A stretch of 29,595 nucleotides of DNA from UBA7672 sp035995285. Lineage in GTDB: Bacteria; Pseudomonadota; Alphaproteobacteria; Caulobacterales; Hyphomonadaceae. Position 1 is the stretch's first letter; each line of letters begins with the position of its first letter. The DNA lies in assembly GCA_035995285.1 (NCBI GenBank), contig DASYKO010000560.1:1-29595 (forward strand), given 5' to 3'. A program made the position numbers and the translations under genes. The notes below the pieces were generated by a model. The model was not told the origin of the DNA and did no database searches. It saw only the letters and a program-made list of their open reading frames with translations. Positions 15,438 to 25,556 of the stretch are shown here, in pieces.

Positions 15438-16963
15438 CCACGACACGCGATATCCTGATCGTCGGCGGGGGACTCGCCGGCCTGTTCCTCGCGCTCAAGC
15501 TTGCGCCGAGGCGATGCACGGTGATCGCACTGGCGCCGATCGGTCAGGCTGCGGCCTCCGCGTGGGCCCAAGGCGGGCTCGCGGCGGCGCTGTCGCCGGA
15601 AGATAATCCATCGTTGCACGCGGCGGACACGGTCGCTGCCGGGGCTGGCATTGTCGATCCGGTGGTCGCGAGGCTGATTGCGGAGGAAGGCCCTAACCGC
15701 GTTCGCGATCTGCTCGACATGGGCGTGCCTTTCGACCGCACGGCCGATGGCGAACTGGCGTTGTCGATGGAAGCGGCTCACTCGCGGGCACGGGTTGCGC
15801 GCGTCTCGGGCGACCTCGCCGGCAAGGCGATCATGGAGGCGTTGAGCTATGCCGTCGCTGCCTCCTCGCACATCGAAGTCATCGACGGCGTGAAGGCGCT
15901 GGCGCTGCTGCAGGATTCCAGCGGCCGCATCGCCGGCGTTCTCGCTCAGGACCGCAAGGGCGAAAAGGTGCAGCTACGGGCGTCCGAGACGGTTCTGTGT
16001 GCAGGCGGGTCGGGCGGGCTCTATGCGATCACCACCAATCCGCGTTCGTCTCAGGGCGATGCCGTTGCGATGGCCTATGCCGCAGGCGCGCTGATCGGCG
16101 ATCCGGAGTTCGTGCAGTTCCATCCCACAGCCATTGATATCGGGCGCGATCCTGCGCCTCTTGCGACCGAGGCGCTGCGGGGCGAAGGCGCGCATCTGGT
16201 CGACAAGACCGGCCGGGCGTTCATGCTGGACTATCACCGGCTCGGCGATCTGGCGCCTCGGGACGAAGTCGCGCGGGCGATTCATGCGGAGCGCGAAGCC
16301 GGGCGCGGGGCGCTGCTTGATTGCAGACAGGCCGTTGGGGCGCACTTCCCCGACCACTTCCCGACCGTGTTCGAAGCCTGCATGTCGGCGAAGATCGATC
16401 CGCGGATACAAGCCATCCCCGTCGCGCCGGCGATGCACTATCACATGGGCGGCGTCGTCACCGACCTGTGGGGACGGACGTCTCTCGAAGGCCTGTCGGC
16501 TTGTGGTGAGAGCGCATCCACGGGCGCGCACGGGGCCAATCGTCTTGCGTCCAACTCGCTGCTCGAAGCTGTGGTGTTTGCCGAACGGGCGGCTCGGCGG
16601 CTGCAGGGCGCAACTCTCGCGGCGCCGGGCGAAGCGACCGCAGAGGCGCCGCCGGAGATTGCGGAGCTGTCTCTGAACGATCTGCGCAAGCGGATGCATA
16701 GCCAGTGCGGGGTTATTCGCGAGGCCAAAGGTCTGACGACGACGCTCGACTGGATCCATGCGGCGATCGCGAATGTAGGTCCGACGCGCGGGCTGGTGGC
16801 GTCGAGCCTCATTGTTGCGGGGGCGCTGGCGCGGCAGGAAAGCCGCGGCGGGCACTACCGGTCGGATTTCCCGCAGACACTTGCGCCGCACGGGACTTTC
16901 ATGCGGCGCGGGGCCGATGGGCTTCCAGAGATTCATCACGCGGCGACTGCCGAGGGACTTTGA
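15434..16963 (+). CDS. nadB: L-aspartate oxidase (NadB)
   Basis: A 509-residue FAD-dependent L-aspartate oxidase, the first step of de novo NAD synthesis (aspartate to iminoaspartate, used by NadA). Visible features are the N-terminal dinucleotide-binding GGGLAGL, the SAWAQGGLAAAL segment, FVQFHPTAI of the flavin/active-site region, ARDEVARAI-like PRDEVARAI with the catalytic Arg, the AMHYHMGG histidines, and LASNSLLEAVVF, followed by the C-terminal helical domain. Length is normal. The GTG start at 15434 overlaps the stop of exported paralogue 4, and nadC begins immediately after the stop (TGA-ATG), so nadB is buried in the operon with no room for its own promoter. Confidence 0.96.
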   Translation: MTTTRDILIVGGGLAGLFLALKLAPRRCTVIALAPIGQAAASAWAQGGLAAALSPEDNPSLHAADTVAAGAGIVDPVVARLIAEEGPNRVRDLLDMGVPFDRTADGELALSMEAAHSRARVARVSGDLAGKAIMEALSYAVAASSHIEVIDGVKALALLQDSSGRIAGVLAQDRKGEKVQLRASETVLCAGGSGGLYAITTNPRSSQGDAVAMAYAAGALIGDPEFVQFHPTAIDIGRDPAPLATEALRGEGAHLVDKTGRAFMLDYHRLGDLAPRDEVARAIHAEREAGRGALLDCRQAVGAHFPDHFPTVFEACMSAKIDPRIQAIPVAPAMHYHMGGVVTDLWGRTSLEGLSACGESASTGAHGANRLASNSLLEAVVFAERAARRLQGATLAAPGEATAEAPPEIAELSLNDLRKRMHSQCGVIREAKGLTTTLDWIHAAIANVGPTRGLVASSLIVAGALARQESRGGHYRSDFPQTLAPHGTFMRRGADGLPEIHHAATAEGL

Positions 16964-17827
16964 ATGACTGACATGCTTCCTATTCCGCCCCTGCCCGATG
17001 TGATCATCGAGCCGCTGGTTCGTCTGGCGCTGCAGGAAGATCTCGGCCGCGGCGGGGATATCACGACGGATGCGGTGATCCCCTCCTCCACGCGGATGAA
17101 GGCGGTTGTCTCGGCGCGTGAGCCGGGGATTGCAGCGGGGTTCGACGCGGCTCGTCTGGCTTTGCGGCTGATCGATGCCGAGGCTTCGTGGGCCCAGCTT
17201 GCTGACGAAGGCGTTCGGTTCGAGAAAAAGGCGCAGCTCATTCGGATCGAGGGGACGGCGCGGTCGGTTCTGACGGCGGAACGGACCATCCTCAATTTCA
17301 TCGGGCCGCTTTCGGGCGTTGCGACGCTGACTGCGAGGTTCGTGGCCGAGGTCAAAGGGACCAACGCCAAGATCGTCTGCACGCGGAAGACGACGCCGGG
17401 GTTTCGGGCGCTGGAGAAGCGTGCGGTGCGGCTTGGGGGTGGTGTGAATCATCGGCTGGGGCTCGATGATGCGATCCTGATCAAGGACAATCACATTGCT
17501 GCGGCAGGCGGCGTTGCGAATGCGATGAAGCGGGCGAAGGCGGCTGTGGGCCATCTGCGCGCGATCGAGATCGAGGTGGATTCGCTGGAGCAATTGGCCG
17601 AGGCGTTGAAGTATTCCCCCGATGCGATCCTGCTCGACAACATGTCCGTGGCGATGCTGAAGGAGGCCGTTGTAATTGCCGGCGGCAAGGCCAAGCTGGA
17701 GGCTTCAGGTGGGGTTCGGCTCGATACGGTCAAAGCGATTGCCGAGACCGGAGTCGATTACATTTCCGTCGGAGCTTTGACGCACTCGGCGGTCAATCTC
17801 GATGTCGGTCTCGATTTCGAAAGTTAG
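16964..17827 (+). CDS. nadC: Nicotinate-nucleotide pyrophosphorylase, carboxylating (NadC)
   Basis: A 287-residue quinolinate phosphoribosyltransferase that converts quinolinate and PRPP to nicotinate mononucleotide. Motifs include EDLGRGGDITTDA, the LNFIGPLSGVAT helix, CTRKTTPGFRALEKRAV with the substrate-binding Arg/Lys cluster, GGGVNHRLGLDDAILIKDNH, IEIEVDSLEQL, LLDNM and ASGGV. Length is typical. It starts directly after nadB (no intergenic base) and ends the operon; an imperfect inverted repeat follows (17836-17942). With nadA and nadB the window holds the full aspartate pathway to the nicotinate nucleotide. Confidence 0.97.
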   Translation: MTDMLPIPPLPDVIIEPLVRLALQEDLGRGGDITTDAVIPSSTRMKAVVSAREPGIAAGFDAARLALRLIDAEASWAQLADEGVRFEKKAQLIRIEGTARSVLTAERTILNFIGPLSGVATLTARFVAEVKGTNAKIVCTRKTTPGFRALEKRAVRLGGGVNHRLGLDDAILIKDNHIAAAGGVANAMKRAKAAVGHLRAIEIEVDSLEQLAEALKYSPDAILLDNMSVAMLKEAVVIAGGKAKLEASGGVRLDTVKAIAETGVDYISVGALTHSAVNLDVGLDFES

Positions 17828-17835
17828 ACGCCGAT

Positions 17836-17942
17836 CTCTTTGTGCCTTCGTGTCTTCCTTCGTGTCTTCGTGTTGGAATCTTTGGTGAGGCAAGAAAAGC
17901 CTCAACACAAAGGCACGAAGGGCACACGAAGACACCAAGAAG
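17836..17942. repeat. Imperfect inverted repeat between convergent genes
   Basis: A left arm rich in CTTCGTGTCTTC units (17836-17875) is partly complementary to a right arm rich in GAAGACAC/CGAAGG units (17903-17942). The centre contains TGAGGC-AAGAAAA-GCCTCA (17886-17904). The whole can form a long cruciform of about 40 imperfect pairs. It lies between nadC and the cell wall hydrolase gene and may act as a two-way terminator, although there is no T-tract. Confidence 0.6.
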
Positions 17943-17970
17943 AAAGTGGCCGATTGAGCGGAGGCCGGCC

Positions 17971-19083
17971 TTAGAGAGGCCGTGCGTCCGGGGCGGCGCT
18001 GGCGGCCTGGATCGGCTGGATTGTTGCGGGGGCCAGGGCGGCAACCGGTTGAGCTTCGGTTGCGGGTTTCACTTCCGTCGAGATCTTCACGAGAGCCGCG
18101 GCGGCGAGCTTGTCGGCGTCGTTGACGGGCGGCTGGATTTCGATGCCGTCGATTTCGACCGGGATCGCGAGGGCTTCATCGGAAACCGATCCGCCGTTCT
18201 GGGCGGCGAGAGCGATGCGCGCAGTCGTCCATTCCGCATTCGTTTTCGGGAAGCGGTAGAAGATGTGGGTGCCGATCGTCGCGGTCTCGACGAGACCGGC
18301 GCGCCAGTACGGGTTCACATAGTCGGTGTGATAGTGCGTGGCGTTGTTGGTGACCGGCGTATTGAGGCCCATCGCAACGTGAAGGGCGACAGCGCGGGCG
18401 CGCTCCCACGCATCGCCCGAGGGCGGATTACGCAGCGAGCCATCGCAGGTGAAGGTGAACTGGCAGCCCGTGTCGCGATAGCGGCCCTGGTAGACGACTT
18501 CGCAGACCGATTTCGGGAAGTGCGGGCTCTTCACCCGGTTCATCACGACTTCGGCGACGGCCATCTGGCCTTTGAGATCTTCCGAGCGCGCCTCGTAATA
18601 GACGGCCTGAGCCAGGCAATCCATTTCGGCCTGCTCGTTTTCGATGACGCCGAGGTTCTCGGTCGAGAACGTCGCAAGGCCGCGGCGGACCATCGAGTCC
18701 TGCTCGGCGGCTGCGATATAGCCCGTGGCCGGTCCGGCGACGGTGGAGAAATTGAAGGACACCGACTGGAACAGGGCCGTCGGGGCCGCCTTGTTGGAGA
18801 AGGAGACGTGCTGGGCGACTTGCGGCCCGCCGCCGCCGAGCGACTGGGCGAGCTGGACGGCTTCCGCACGGTAAGCCTCTTCGGTCTTCTGGACATCGAA
18901 GCGCTGGCCGATGAGGGGGCCGGCAATCGCGAATGCGGCGGCGCAGGCGCCGATCGTCATCGCACGATGTTGGGTCTGACGTTTTTCGACGTCGGACATG
19001 CTGGACCACCACACAACGACGGCTTTCACAGCCGCCTCGATGTGGCGAACGATAAGGTGCATAGCTTTCGGGAGTTCTAACAC
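17971..19083 (-). CDS. SleB-family cell wall hydrolase
   Basis: A 370-residue protein with a membrane anchor at about 42-60 (MTIGACAAAFAIAGPLIG) and a catalytic domain at about 155-280 of the SleB/CwlJ hydrolase group: LAQAVYYEARSEDLKGQMAVAEVVMNRV with the catalytic-type Glu, then CQFTFTCDG and the THYHTDYVNPYW segment. Such domains are lytic transglycosylase-like enzymes acting on peptidoglycan. The remainder is a Pro/Ala-rich C-terminal tail. Two starts are possible: GTG 19083, preceded by AAGGGG, or ATG 19062 without a clear ribosome site. The gene converges with nadC across a palindromic repeat. Function in envelope growth or division is likely, but the exact bond cut is inferred. Confidence 0.85.
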   Translation of the reverse strand: MLELPKAMHLIVRHIEAAVKAVVVWWSSMSDVEKRQTQHRAMTIGACAAAFAIAGPLIGQRFDVQKTEEAYRAEAVQLAQSLGGGGPQVAQHVSFSNKAAPTALFQSVSFNFSTVAGPATGYIAAAEQDSMVRRGLATFSTENLGVIENEQAEMDCLAQAVYYEARSEDLKGQMAVAEVVMNRVKSPHFPKSVCEVVYQGRYRDTGCQFTFTCDGSLRNPPSGDAWERARAVALHVAMGLNTPVTNNATHYHTDYVNPYWRAGLVETATIGTHIFYRFPKTNAEWTTARIALAAQNGGSVSDEALAIPVEIDGIEIQPPVNDADKLAAAALVKISTEVKPATEAQPVAALAPATIQPIQAASAAPDARPL

Positions 19084-19570
19084 CCCAGTCTACCCCTTAA
19101 CGATCCTATACGCACAATGCGCCTGGGCGCCCGCGCGCGCCCGAAACCGACACTCCAACTTCACCCGTCGCTTTGTCTTCTTATGAGCTGCGCGACGTCA
19201 GCCGCCCTACCGGGCCCTTTGATACTGGGCAAGACCTTGTCCTGCTTGCCCTCAGTCTCGCAAATCCCGCGCCAGCCGAACTCCGCCTGATAGCAACTCG
19301 CGTGCCAGGCGACGCGTTAACTAATCCCGTTTACCAATCGCCCCTTTTTTCAACGTGCTGGGCCCGCGCCGAAGGACTCACATAGTCTCGGGCGGCGCCT
19401 CGGCAACACCCTCCGCCTAATCGTTGTGACGGCGATTTGATGAAGAACGCTGCGGCAACCACCTCCTGTGGATAAGCATTGGGCATGGCCGGATTTGGGC
19501 CATGCGGCGGCGTTTCCGCCCGACATGTTGACGGGCGGAGCGCTTTGATCGGCAATGGAATTCGTCAGCA
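19084..19570. other. Non-coding stretch, nothing clear
   Basis: 487 bases between the hydrolase start and the end of the frameshifted gene. The open frames here look like chance frames. One perfect 8-bp stem, GCATGGCC with GGCCATGC (19483-19505), is present without a T-tract. The hydrolase promoter should lie in the first part, but no convincing elements were found. Confidence 0.45.
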
Positions 19571-20396
19571 TCAGGACGAAGACCAGAAGATATCCGAGCG
19601 CTCGAGAGCCAAGCCGGCGGCTTCAGAATTCGCATCGCGCGCGAACTTGTCAGCCGGCCTCGATGCGCAGAGGCGGACGATCGCGGCGTGCAGGCTCGCC
19701 CCTGCTCTGCGAAGCCGGAAGGCGAGCCGGCGGATGAAGGGGCCGGGCTTCCTGCAGATGCGGATCACGGCTTCAAGGCGCCGGGCAAGCGGCGCGGCCG
19801 GCCAGGCCACGGCGCGGAAACGGAGCGGCACGACGCGGCCATCATCTCCGCGAGGCGGCGGGATCCGCACATGGCCGCGGGCGGACCTGCGGGGCGCTGG
19901 CGGAAGGATGCGGACACTGACGCGCCAGGCTTCGGGATGATCGGGATCGTCAGCGGGTCTGGGGGCGGGCCTGGCCGCAGGTTTTTGCGGGCGAGGTGTT
20001 GGGCAGTTCGGGGGACGCTTCGGGCTGGATACCTTTGGCGGCTTCGCGGCCCGGCCGCGCCAGCGGCAGCGACTGGGTTTCGATGAGGGCGTAGGCTTCG
20101 ATGAGCAGGATGCGGCGCAGCAGCTTTTCGATCGGGTGCAGCCAGTCGAGCATCTCGTAACGCGCCCACTGCCAGATGGTCTCGCCCCGCAGGAGATTGC
20201 CGGGCCAGAGGTTCTCGTAGTCGGTCTCCAGCACCGACCGCACGAACGAGCGCACCCAGGCGAAGAGGCGCCAGGTTGCCGGATCGAGGAGAGATGGATC
20301 GTTGGGCGGCGGCGCTCCGTTGACGGCGTCGTCTTCGGGATGGTCAGGGTTCGTGTGGTTTCTCATGCGCGCATTATCGCGCGGGTTTGGCCCCAT
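19571..20396 (-). pseudogene. Hypothetical gene interrupted by a single-base frameshift
   Basis: Two overlapping frames on the minus strand read as one protein if a single base is removed. The first frame (start 20396, or ATG 20366) has LFAWVRSFVRSVLETDYENL, QWARYEMLDWLHPIEKLLRRILLIEA and stops at 19950. The second continues with DDPDHPEAWRVSVRILPP, then PLARRLEAVIRICRKP and FIRRLAFRLRRAG and ends at 19571. The join falls in a run of five Gs (19961-19965, plus strand); four would restore a 274-residue protein reading QARPRPADDPDHPEAW. I do not know the family. It has helical, Arg-rich segments and no signal peptide. Either the gene is a recent pseudogene, the run is a sequencing error, or the shift is programmed; the first two are likelier. 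Confidence 0.6.
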
Positions 20397-20514
20397 ACAG
20401 TTCGAGAACGAGGATTGAGGTGCGATTGTGCGGAGTGCTGGGGAAAGCGAGGCGACGGGGGCGAGAACCGGTTGAACGCTCGCTCGAACTCACCACCAGT
20501 TAGGCCTCAAACAC

Positions 20515-20656
20515 TGTCATTCCGGGCGGCGCAGCGTAGCTGCAGAGACTCGGAACCCAGGGCGACGTGGGCGGGTGTTGCGCCGAGCGCTGTTGAGACA
20601 GGTGCAGGCGTGGCCCCTGGGTTCCGGATAACCGCTGCGCGGTTTCCGGAATGACA
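20515..20656. repeat. MITE-like palindromic repeat, copy 1
   Basis: A 142-base element bounded by perfect 11-bp terminal inverted repeats, TGTCATTCCGG (20515-20525) and CCGGAATGACA (20646-20656). Inside are GGAACCCAGG (20552-20561) paired with CCTGGGTTCC (20616-20625) and a hairpin AACCGC-TGC-GCGGTT (20630-20644). A related 153-base copy lies at 25384-25536. No coding capacity and no clear target duplication were seen. Confidence 0.75.
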
Positions 20657-20687
20657 GCTGTGTTGGGACGACAGCGGGTCCCCGCCT

Positions 20688-21212
20688 CTACGGCTTCTTC
20701 GTCACCATGAGCACCATCTTCGGATCGGCGTTGGCGCTGATCTGGAGGGTGTGCTTGCCGGCCTTCAGCGGGAAGTCGACGATCTTGCGGATGCCGGAGC
20801 AATCCGGGCCGTGGCCGAAGGTGGTGGGGATGAGCGACTTGCCGTCTTCGATGAGGTCGATCCAGGCGGCGGTGGAGAGGGCGACGCGGTAGGTGCCGGC
20901 CGTTTCGGCGGTGAAGGAGAAGAGGCCGCCATTGGAGACCGAGCCGCCGGGCTTTTCGGGCTGCAGCACGTAAGCGACCTGCGGGGTCTTGAGCAGGGCT
21001 GCCTCGTGCGATTTGCCGATGGTGAGGGCGGCGGCGGAGAGCGTGGCCTCGTTGGTGGCGGAGGTGATGGGGGCTTTGGTGCTCCAGCCGGCGAGTTCGC
21101 CGGTGAGAGGCGCGGGCTTGGAGCAGTCGGGCGCCGGCGCGGCTGCAGGTGTCTGGGCGAGCGCCGGAGCGGCGAGCGCGAGGATGGCGATGGAAGCGAT
21201 GATGAGGCGCAT
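20688..21212 (-). CDS. Exported protein of unknown function
   Basis: A 174-residue protein with a typical signal peptide ending ALAQ (residue 20). The mature part begins with an Ala/Pro linker and DCSKP, then a beta-rich domain: VAYVLQPEKPGGSVSNGGLFSFTAETAGTYRVAL, AWIDLIEDGK, GPDCSGIRKIVDFPLKAGKHTLQISANADPKMVLMV. This reads like a carbohydrate-binding or pre-peptidase-type beta sandwich, in which a 'G-x-Y-x-(V/I)-x-L' strand and a 'GxHTLQIS' strand are typical, but I cannot name the family. Two cysteines (30, 138) could pair. GGAG lies eight bases before the ATG. The longer open frame continuing upstream is a shadow of the DUF1697 gene. Confidence 0.75.
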   Translation of the reverse strand: MRLIIASIAILALAAPALAQTPAAAPAPDCSKPAPLTGELAGWSTKAPITSATNEATLSAAALTIGKSHEAALLKTPQVAYVLQPEKPGGSVSNGGLFSFTAETAGTYRVALSTAAWIDLIEDGKSLIPTTFGHGPDCSGIRKIVDFPLKAGKHTLQISANADPKMVLMVTKKP

Positions 21213-21315
21213 GGATCGGGCTCCGGCAGCGTTATAGTGGGCGGTATATAGCGGAATGCGGCGGGGCGGAAGGCAGGCAGCGCACCACTCCACCTGCGGA
21301 ACTAGGCCACCCACT

Positions 21316-21444
21316 CCCCACCTGTCCGCCCCCTTCGGGCGGGCGGAACCGCGTGGGTCGAGTTGGACAATGATCTGATGCAAGCGGTTGAGTAAAAAAG
21401 CGCAACAGGGTCCCGCCCGCCCGAAGGGGGGCGGACAGGTGGGG
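21316..21444. repeat. Long inverted repeat with hairpin arms
   Basis: Two arms of about 31-33 bases (21316-21346 and 21412-21444) are reverse complements apart from one extra base. They start or end with CCCCACCTGTCCGCCCCC and carry a GC-rich CTTCGGG turn, so each arm can also fold on itself. It lies between the exported-protein gene and the DUF1697 gene. Confidence 0.7.
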
Positions 21445-21495
21445 CTCACCTTGCCCAGGTGTTGGAGCGTAAGGCTACTGGCGCCGCGCGCCAGC

Positions 21496-22056
21496 TCAAT
21501 GCCCCTGCTCTTCCATCTCCTCCAGCGCCTTCGTGATCGCGGCGACGGTTGTCCAGGTGCGGTTGGTGCCGACGGCGCCGATGTGGTTGAGGCCGAAGCC
21601 GCCGACGAGCTTCGTGTCGTCGCGGTTGGGCATGCCGAGGTGGATGTAGAAATCGCCTGACGCGAGGCGCGTGATCTGTTCGCTGGCGTGGGCGCGGCGG
21701 CGCAGCTGAGAGATGCCATTCGGCGGGACGGGCTCGCGCATGATCCAGACGAGCACGCGGTTGGGCGTTTTCTTCGCGGCGGCCTTGAAAGGGTTGGCGG
21801 CGACGAGTGCGCGCCACTCCTCACCGGTCTTGACGATGATCTCGGTCGGTTGGCCGAAGCGCGCCTTGCAGGCGGCTTCGATGTCCTTGGCGAGAGTGGC
21901 GGGCGAGCGGCGCGAGCGGAAGAGGACGTTGCCGGTCGCCATGACGGCGCGCGCGTCTGTTCCGCTAGCGGCCTCGGCCAGCGCCTCGACATCGGCGCCA
22001 GTGACGCGGTGGCGGCTGATCACCATGGAACGCAGGAGGGCGATGCGGATGGGCAT
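21496..22056 (-). CDS. DUF1697 family protein
   Basis: A 186-residue cytoplasmic protein. The opening RIALLRSMVISRHRVTGADVEALAEAASG, the VMATGNVLFRS segment and FKAAAKKTPNRVLVWIM match the DUF1697 pattern, and the C-terminal TKLVGGFGLNHIGAVGTNRTWTTVAAITKALE matches the family's conserved 'GTxRxWxTV' end. No biochemical function is established for the family to my knowledge. The start at 22056 is the usual family start. Surrounding genes share no obvious theme. Confidence 0.85.
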   Translation of the reverse strand: MPIRIALLRSMVISRHRVTGADVEALAEAASGTDARAVMATGNVLFRSRRSPATLAKDIEAACKARFGQPTEIIVKTGEEWRALVAANPFKAAAKKTPNRVLVWIMREPVPPNGISQLRRRAHASEQITRLASGDFYIHLGMPNRDDTKLVGGFGLNHIGAVGTNRTWTTVAAITKALEEMEEQGH

Positions 22057-22081
22057 GTGAAGAGTATAGCGCGCCGCGGCC

Positions 22082-22591
22082 CTAGACCGGAGTGTCCGGC
22101 GGCAGGAGGCGGAAGCCGATCATGATCTGGTGGCGCACCTTCGGCTGTGCGCGGTCTTCGGCCAGGATGATGCCGATGGTGAGCAAGCCCTTAGGCGTCG
22201 TCTGGATGTAGCGGGTGCCTTCGAGGCGCTTGAGCAGGGCTGAGTCCACAGCCTCGGGCGGCAGAGCGCGGGCTTCGGGCAGGCAGGCGGCGAGGAGGCC
22301 GGTCTGCGCCTTGTAGTCCTCGCGGCCCATATCCTCCGAACCGACGAAGCGGGCGCAGGCGAGGAAGGGGCCACCCATGTCGGTGAGCATGCAATTGAAA
22401 TAGCTGGGCAGGTTGACCCTGGCCTCGAACGTGGTGGAGCCGAGGACGCCGCCGCGTATGTCGCGCAGGTCTCCCTGGATCGAGGCGGCGACGGCCTGGA
22501 TGTGCGCGCAGGTGAGGCCGTAGGTCGTCTGCGCGTGCGCCGGCGGGGCGAGCGCGGCCAGAGCGAGTGCAGCGATGATGCGGCGGACCAT
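22082..22591 (-). CDS. Exported protein of unknown function
   Basis: A 169-residue protein with a signal peptide ending AHAQ (residue 21). The mature part has three or four cysteines (LTCAHI, FNCMLTD, LACARF, AACLPEA) and no recognised domain. The ATG at 22591 is chosen over the much longer open frame because GGAGGGGG lies six bases before it and the signal peptide begins there. It sits 25 bases upstream of the DUF1697 gene on the same strand, so it may be co-transcribed with it. No function is proposed. Confidence 0.7.
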   Translation of the reverse strand: MVRRIIAALALAALAPPAHAQTTYGLTCAHIQAVAASIQGDLRDIRGGVLGSTTFEARVNLPSYFNCMLTDMGGPFLACARFVGSEDMGREDYKAQTGLLAACLPEARALPPEAVDSALLKRLEGTRYIQTTPKGLLTIGIILAEDRAQPKVRHQIMIGFRLLPPDTPV

Positions 22592-22676
22592 GTCCCCCTC
22601 CATGCTGGACGGGAAGATGTGACGCAGAGGCGGGCCGTCAAGCGGACCGGGCAGTAGCTGGGACCGGCGTCCCGGA

Positions 22677-25355
<2,679 letters not shown>

Positions 25356-25383
25356 GCGCAGTCCTTTTAGTCCTACCCACCAT

Positions 25384-25536
25384 TGTCATTCCGGGCGGAG
25401 CGAAGCGGAGACCCGGAACCTAGGAGCCGCATGCACCGCCGGCGCCCACCTGCCCCTGTCCGCCTGCAGTGTGTCCACCTGCAGTGGTTTGGGCCCCTGG
25501 GTTCCGGATAACGCCTGCGGCGTTTCCGGAATGACA
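25384..25536. repeat. MITE-like palindromic repeat, copy 2
   Basis: A 153-base relative of 20515-20656 with the same 11-bp terminal repeats (25384-25394, 25526-25536) and the internal GGAACCTAGG/CCTGGGTTCC pair. Its apical hairpin is AACGCC-TGC-GGCGTT (25510-25524), where copy 1 has AACCGC-TGC-GCGGTT: two base pairs have swapped together. The central parts differ in sequence and length. It lies between ppdK and glyS. Confidence 0.75.
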
Positions 25537-25556
25537 GGAATGGGCGTTTTCGTTCG

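Noticed and set aside
17842..19080. 412-codon plus-strand frame opposite the cell wall hydrolase
   Set aside because: It is the antisense shadow of a gene with a clear catalytic domain, caused by GC-rich third positions. Its own translation is low-complexity Gly/Asp/Arg.
19483..19505. Perfect 8-bp stem in the 19084-19570 gap
   Set aside because: No T-tract on either strand and no gene end nearby in the right position. It may be chance in GC-rich DNA.
20688..21992. A 434-codon version of the exported-protein gene
   Set aside because: Its first 260 codons overlap the DUF1697 gene in another frame and read as Arg/Pro/Ser-rich. The signal peptide and ribosome site set the true start at 21212.
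22660..22673. GGGAC-CGGC-GTCCC hairpin just after ppdK
   Set aside because: Stem of five pairs with no T-tract, too weak to call a terminator.
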